Source: Actinomycetota bacterium
Lineage (GTDB): Bacteria > Actinomycetota > Thermoleophilia > Gaiellales > Gaiellaceae
NCBI GenBank assembly: GCA_005885245.1
Contig: VAWR01000055.1
Coordinates: 1-53,459, forward strand
Reading direction: 5' to 3'
DNA: 53,459 nucleotides
A program made the translations under genes and the position numbers. Shown here in pieces: positions 50,302 to 53,459 of the stretch. The notes beneath the pieces were generated by a model. It saw only the letters and a list, made by a program, of their open reading frames with translations, did not search any database and was not told where the DNA came from. Numbering within the stretch: position 1 is the first letter of the stretch; each line of letters opens with the position of its first letter.

Positions 50302-51192
50302 CGCGCTCGCGACGAGCTCCACGGCGAGCTTGCCCGTCTCGTTCTCTCGATCGAGGACGGGGTTGACCTCCACCACGTCGAGCGACGACGCAAGGGCGGA
50401 CTCTGCGATGAGCTCCATCGCGAGGTGCGCCTCACGGTAGGAGAGACCGCCTCGAACCGGCGTGCCGACACCGGGAGCGACGTCTGGATCGAGCGCGTCC
50501 ATGTCCAGGCTGACGTGGACGAAGCCCGAGCCGGCGACATGCGCGAGCGCTTCGCGGAGCACGCGCTCGACGCCGAGCCGGTCGACGTCGCTCATCGTGA
50601 ACACCCTGGCGTCGAGCGTGCCGAGGAGCGCTCGTTCGCCTTCGTCGAGCGCGCGCACGCCGACGAGTGCCACGCGCCCCTCTGCGAGAGCGGGTAGGCC
50701 CCAGCCGTCCCCCTGGAAACGTTCGCCGGCGAGACCCAGCGCAGCGGCGAGCACCATTCCGTGGACGTTTCCGCTCGGACTCGTCTCCGGGCTGTTGAGG
50801 TCACCGTGTGCGTCGATCCAGATCGCACCGCCGGGCCCGTGGACGTCCCGCAGGCCGGCGAGCGTTCCCAGCGCAACCGTGTGGTCTCCACCGAGAACGA
50901 CGGGAAAGAGCTCGTCGCGTGCAGCGCCGGCCACGAGTCCCGCGATCCGCTGCGACGTCTCCTTGATCTGTGGCAGGAAGCGGGCGTGTTCGTCTCCGGT
51001 GGCGGTCGCCTCTGCAACGGCCGTCTCCACGTTGCCGAGGTCGACGTATTCGTGGCCCAGGTCTGCGATCCGGGCCGCGAGCCCCGCATAGCGAATCGCG
51101 GACGGACCCATGTCAACGCCACGACGGCCGGCGCCCAGGTCGAGAGCGGCGCCGATCACGGCCACTTTGCGACGAAGAGGTTGCGGAGACAT
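50281..51192 (-). CDS. rocF: Arginase
   Basis: 303 aa from ATG 51192; an in-frame TTG at 51201 is less likely. Hydrolyses arginine to ornithine and urea. Mn-binding motifs: VVLGGDHTVALG, IWIDAHGDLNSPETSPSGNVHGM and VHVSLDMDALDPDVAPGVGTPVRGG. RRGVDMGPSAIRYAGL is the family N-terminal motif. Agmatinase is a relative, but this N-terminus favours arginase. A TAGCCT hexamer is 8 nt before the ATG. Confidence 0.92.
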   Translation of the reverse strand: MSPQPLRRKVAVIGAALDLGAGRRGVDMGPSAIRYAGLAARIADLGHEYVDLGNVETAVAEATATGDEHARFLPQIKETSQRIAGLVAGAARDELFPVVLGGDHTVALGTLAGLRDVHGPGGAIWIDAHGDLNSPETSPSGNVHGMVLAAALGLAGERFQGDGWGLPALAEGRVALVGVRALDEGERALLGTLDARVFTMSDVDRLGVERVLREALAHVAGSGFVHVSLDMDALDPDVAPGVGTPVRGGLSYREAHLAMELIAESALASSLDVVEVNPVLDRENETGKLAVELVASALGARIL

Positions 51193-51200
51193 GGCCGACA

Positions 51201-51210
51201 AGGCTAACTT
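51201..51210. promoter_or_regulatory. Overlapping divergent -10 elements, arginase and response regulator
   Basis: AGGCTAACTT contains TAACTT (plus strand, 8 nt before ATG 51219) and TAGCCT (minus strand, 8 nt before ATG 51192). The whole gap is 26 bp. Same arrangement as fumC and the P1 peptidase. Confidence 0.4.
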
Positions 51211-51218
51211 GCGAGTCC

Positions 51219-51611
51219 ATGGGGGAGGCTCAAGCGGCAGGCACGATCAGGGTGCTGCTCGCCGACGACGACGAACCGTTTCTCGGCGCCCTCTCACCGT
51301 TGATCGAACGCCAGCCCGAGCTCGCGGTGGTCGGAAGGGCCCTGGACGGCCTCGCCGCGATCGAGCTCGCCGACGAGCTGTCGCCGGACGCGGTTGTGAT
51401 CGACCTGCACATGCCGCGTCTGGACGGCGTCAGCGCCGTCGCCCGCCTGCGCCGGGATCATCCGAGCATGTGCGTAATCGCGTTGACCGGCGACCAGCAG
51501 GCCGCCCTCCACGAGGCCGTCACCGAGGCGGGAGCCGACGCGGTCCTGCTGAAGGACGAGTTCGTGGACGTCCTGGTCGACAGACTCGCGGCGGCCAAAG
51601 CCGGCTCCTGA
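51219..51611 (+). CDS. Receiver-only response regulator
   Basis: 130 aa. Single CheY-like domain: acidic pair VLLADDDEPFL, phosphoacceptor Asp in AVVIDLHMPRLDGVSAV (about residue 62), Thr in IALTGD and Lys in VLLKDEFVD. No output domain and no adjacent histidine kinase. Divergent from arginase through a shared promoter. Confidence 0.9.
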   Translation: MGEAQAAGTIRVLLADDDEPFLGALSPLIERQPELAVVGRALDGLAAIELADELSPDAVVIDLHMPRLDGVSAVARLRRDHPSMCVIALTGDQQAALHEAVTEAGADAVLLKDEFVDVLVDRLAAAKAGS

Positions 51612-51665
51612 TCCACAACGCATGAAATTGCGACGAAGCCTTCAGGCGAGGAGACGCGCGGCGTA

Positions 51666-51682
51666 GCGCGGCAAAGCCGCGC
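51666..51682 (+). terminator. Possible terminator of the response regulator gene
   Basis: GCGCGGC-AAA-GCCGCGC, a perfect 7-bp stem 54 nt after the stop. No T-tract. The 98-nt gap holds no other clear signal. Confidence 0.35.
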
Positions 51683-51709
51683 GGAGTGCGCAGGATAGAG
51701 CTCGCGGTA

Positions 51710-51754
51710 TGGCGAGGGCCGGAATCGAACCGGCGACACCACGGTTTTCAGCCG
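51710..51754 (-). repeat. Partial tRNA-Phe (3' 45 nt), likely att site
   Basis: Identical over 45 bp to the 3' end of the intact tRNA-Phe at 52522-52594: acceptor 3' strand, T arm, variable loop and anticodon loop with GAA. Same orientation. Identity stops abruptly at 51755. This is what integration into a tRNA 3' end leaves behind. Confidence 0.85.
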
Positions 51755-51897
51755 AGGACTCCACCGCAAGGCGCGGTGTCCCCGGCCGGACCGGCGACCC
51801 GTAATTTCCGAGGCCGGCCGCGAGCCGGTCGTAGGCGCGCGCGGACTGGACCCGCAGGCGGGCGGCCGGCTGCTCGGCGGGCCTCGTCGGCCCGGAC
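51755..51897. other. Non-coding 143 bp at the far end of the mini-island
   Basis: Very GC-rich. Holds a short hairpin (CACCGC-GCCTT-GCGGTG) immediately next to the tRNA fragment. No gene or promoter seen. Confidence 0.4.
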
Positions 51898-52299
51898 CTA
51901 AGCCAACGGCTGGACGATGATCAGCGAGTTGCCGTCCGGGTCGCGGAACCAGAACGTCGGCGGCACGGGCCCGCCGAAGCGCGTGACTTCCTCGTCGACA
52001 TCGACACCGGCAGCCTTCAAGGCGGCGTGGTCGGCATCGACGTCCGAGCTGTCAAGGCAGATCCCCGTCTGGCTGCCGCCTGCCTCCCGGTCCGGAGGCG
52101 GCGGGGCGAGGGCGATAGTCGTCGGGGTCCCGGGGATGGCGACCTCGACCCAACGCATGTCCGGCCCCATCGGCACGTCGACGACCTTCTCGAAGCCGAG
52201 CGTGTCGACGTAGAAGTCGATCGCACGATCCGTGTCGGAGATCGTGACGCAGACGCGGCCGACCTGGGTGAGATTGAGCTTGGACTGCACCTTCGACAT
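51898..52299 (-). CDS. Glyoxalase/bleomycin-resistance (VOC) fold protein
   Basis: 133 aa with a strong AGGAGG 6 nt before ATG 52299, unusual among the leaderless neighbours. Two beta-alpha-beta-beta-beta modules: VGRVCVTISDTDRAIDFYVDTLGFEKVVDVPMG and TGICLDSSDVDADHAALKAAGVDVDEEVTRFGG, ending FWFRDPDGNSLIIVQPL. The Val in place of the first metal His suggests metal binding may differ. Substrate unknown. The only gene between the two tRNA-Phe repeats. Confidence 0.87.
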   Translation of the reverse strand: MSKVQSKLNLTQVGRVCVTISDTDRAIDFYVDTLGFEKVVDVPMGPDMRWVEVAIPGTPTTIALAPPPPDREAGGSQTGICLDSSDVDADHAALKAAGVDVDEEVTRFGGPVPPTFWFRDPDGNSLIIVQPLA

Positions 52300-52521
52300 C
52301 TTGAGCCTCCTACTCGTCGGATTCGTCTCTTAGACGCTCGCAGTGCCAAAAACTCATCGCTTCGCCGGACCCCGCCGATTGGCTCTCGGGATTGTGACGA
52401 CGCTACGCTTGGACTATGGCTCCGTGCCGTGAACGCCTTGAAAGGGACATCCAGAGCCGAAGCGAGATCCAGCCCACCTACAGGGTCGTCTCGCCGCTGG
52501 TTAGTACAACGTCCGAAAAAG
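52300..52521. other. Non-coding 222 bp between the VOC gene and tRNA-Phe
   Basis: Lower GC than surroundings, no ORF with a supportable start, and no clear promoter consensus. It holds the 5-T tract (minus strand, 52516-52520) that directly follows the tRNA. Confidence 0.4.
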
Positions 52522-52594
52522 TGGCGAGGGCCGGAATCGAACCGGCGACACCACGGTTTTCAGCCGTGTGCTCTACCGACTGAGCTACCTCGCC
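52522..52594 (-). tRNA. tRNA-Phe (GAA)
   Basis: 73 nt. Acceptor GGCGAGG pairs with CCTCGCC, discriminator A, no encoded CCA. D arm GCTC-AGTCGGTA-GAGC. Anticodon stem CACGG/CCGTG with loop CTGAAAA, anticodon GAA. T arm GCCGG-TTCGATT-CCGGC. A TTTTT tract follows one base after the discriminator and can act in termination. Confidence 0.97.
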
Positions 52595-52623
52595 GAGCGG
52601 CCGCAGTGTAGCCGCGGTCGTTC

Positions 52624-53459
52624 CTACGACGCCCCGAGCCGGGCTCCGTCCTCGAGACCTTCGCGCAGGATGTCGAGCCAGACCGCGGCGTTGCGGTCGT
52701 ACTCGTCCCTCGTCGCCCGGGAAGCCTTCGCGAGGAACCGCTCCCAGGTGACCGCTCGGCAGAGCATGCCGAGGAGATAGCCGTCGGCGAACATCGTGCG
52801 CAGTTCGTCGAGCGGTGCGAACCGCGTCCAGGGCTCGAGGTAGACGTCTCGCTGCCGGAGGACTTCAGCCGCGTCGGGCTCGAGCCCTCGACGGTAGGCG
52901 ATGTCTCGCAGCGTGTTCGTGAGACCGGCGAAGGGATGCGAGACCGCGCCTTCGCCCCAGTCGAGGAGACGAGCATGCCCCTCGGCGACGAAGACGTTGC
53001 CCTCGTGCACCTCTTCATGGATGAGGGTCATCGGCACGGGTGTTGCAAGCCTGGCCCCCACGCGCTCGAGAGCCGGCCCCAGAGCGACAAGCCGCGCGCG
53101 CTCGACTGGCACGGCCTCGAGACCGCGAACGTCCTCGACGAGGCGCGGATAGTCGGCCAGCAGCGTCCAAGGACGCTTGTCCGGCACCCCCAGCGCCAGG
53201 AGCTCGTCGACGTGTGCGATCTGGGCGAGCTGCAACTCGGCGTACTGCCGCAAGATGTCCTCCCACGCGGGCGCCGCCGCGTCGACTTCGAGCAGCGATC
53301 GGAGCTGCGGCCCTCCGTCACGCGTCAGGAGCCAGGTGCCCTCCCAGGCAATGACCTCGGGACCCACTTCGGGATTGCGCCCCGAGACGGCCGCCGTCAG
53401 CGCAGCCTCGAAGGCCATGACGGGAGCGGGCTCCTTGAACCAGACACGGCCCTCGCTCG
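52624..53459 (-). CDS. Aminoglycoside-phosphotransferase-like kinase, 5' partial
   Basis: The frame is open to the window edge (upstream residues SEGRVWFKEPAPV join to MAFEAAL), so the ATG at 53418 is probably internal and the gene begins outside. APH-fold C-lobe: catalytic loop LIHEEVHEGNVFV (HxDxxxxN pattern with Glu in the Asp position) and metal motif LLDWGEGAVSHPFAGL. RVWFKEP resembles the N-lobe strand of maintenance-of-metabolites kinases in actinobacteria. Resistance is not implied. Substrate unknown. Confidence 0.8.
   Translation of the reverse strand, partial: SEGRVWFKEPAPVMAFEAALTAAVSGRNPEVGPEVIAWEGTWLLTRDGGPQLRSLLEVDAAAPAWEDILRQYAELQLAQIAHVDELLALGVPDKRPWTLLADYPRLVEDVRGLEAVPVERARLVALGPALERVGARLATPVPMTLIHEEVHEGNVFVAEGHARLLDWGEGAVSHPFAGLTNTLRDIAYRRGLEPDAAEVLRQRDVYLEPWTRFAPLDELRTMFADGYLLGMLCRAVTWERFLAKASRATRDEYDRNAAVWLDILREGLEDGARLGAS

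Noticed and set aside
51755-51800. Extension of the tRNA-Phe fragment into a full pseudo-tRNA
   Set aside because: GGTGGAG resembles the D-arm GGTAGAG, but the anticodon stem is mismatched, spacing is wrong and no acceptor 5' strand follows.
52624-53418. Complete phosphotransferase starting at ATG 53418
   Set aside because: The frame continues to the window edge with APH-like residues (RVWFKEP), so the gene is partial.
53000-53459. Antibiotic-resistance gene
   Set aside because: APH-fold proteins phosphorylate many metabolites; nothing here indicates an aminoglycoside substrate.

Overview
High-GC, gene-dense chromosomal DNA from a bacterium that looks like an aerobically respiring member of the Actinomycetota. 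A deep lineage such as Thermoleophilia is possible, but that placement is inference. The clues are a complete 14-gene nuo operon in nuoA-N order, an adrenodoxin-reductase-like FprA, a stand-alone LigD-type polymerase, GTG starts, ATGA/GTGA stop-start overlaps, and many genes whose start codon lies 6-9 nt after a TANNNT hexamer (a leaderless-promoter pattern). No gene-free stretch exceeds 300 bp. No transposase, integrase, phage gene, rRNA or CRISPR array was seen.

Layout. 1-3.1 kb: 3' part of a 2-oxoacid dehydrogenase E2 gene, a small secreted protein, then lipB and lipA, which make the lipoyl cofactor that E2 carries. 3.1-7.6 kb: fumC, a DmpA/P1-type aminopeptidase, a zinc ribbon, a ferredoxin-NADP reductase and an ErpA/HesB-type Fe-S protein. 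7.7-21.7 kb: nuoA-N (complex I), almost wholly overlapped except for two gaps (F-G, H-I) that contain palindromes or hairpins. 21.6-26.2 kb: a PadR-type repressor divergent from a bicovalent-FAD oxidoreductase, an MMPL exporter and a small membrane protein. 26.3-28.1 kb: MBL-fold hydrolase, unknown 91-aa protein and DUF1028 protein. 28.2-34.5 kb: an eight-gene leftward operon (DUF1015, inositol monophosphatase-like, DUF72, GNAT, LigD-Pol, Mrp, compact Ldh2, polysaccharide deacetylase). 34.6-36.2 kb: OB-HD nuclease/phosphohydrolase and a DMT permease. 36.3-38.6 kb: leftward mce, small ORF, ECF-like sigma factor and ychF, the last two separated by a 166-bp foldback element. 38.6-43.7 kb: secreted protein and a leftward operon DUF1385-pncB-pncA-ftsH. 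43.7-47.8 kb: M20 peptidase and tryptophan dioxygenase, divergent from rarA, then a phosphoesterase. 47.8-51.6 kb: a fused EtfB-EtfA, an alpha/beta hydrolase, arginase, and a receiver-only response regulator. 51.7-53.5 kb: tRNA-Phe with a 45-bp duplicated 3' fragment 0.8 kb away, bracketing a small glyoxalase-fold gene, then a partial phosphotransferase.

The genes are mainly central respiration and cofactor metabolism. E2, FumC, ETF and Nuo feed electrons to the respiratory chain; lipoate synthesis, Fe-S assembly (ErpA-like, Mrp) and NAD salvage (PncA/PncB) supply its cofactors. I did not find a clearly new multi-gene system. The most unusual signals are non-coding: a tRNA-bounded mini-island, a MITE-like foldback element that ends one gene and supplies the ribosome-binding site of the next, a REPIN-like palindrome doublet lying on two stop codons, and a recurrent GTGGCTCAGAGCCAC palindrome.
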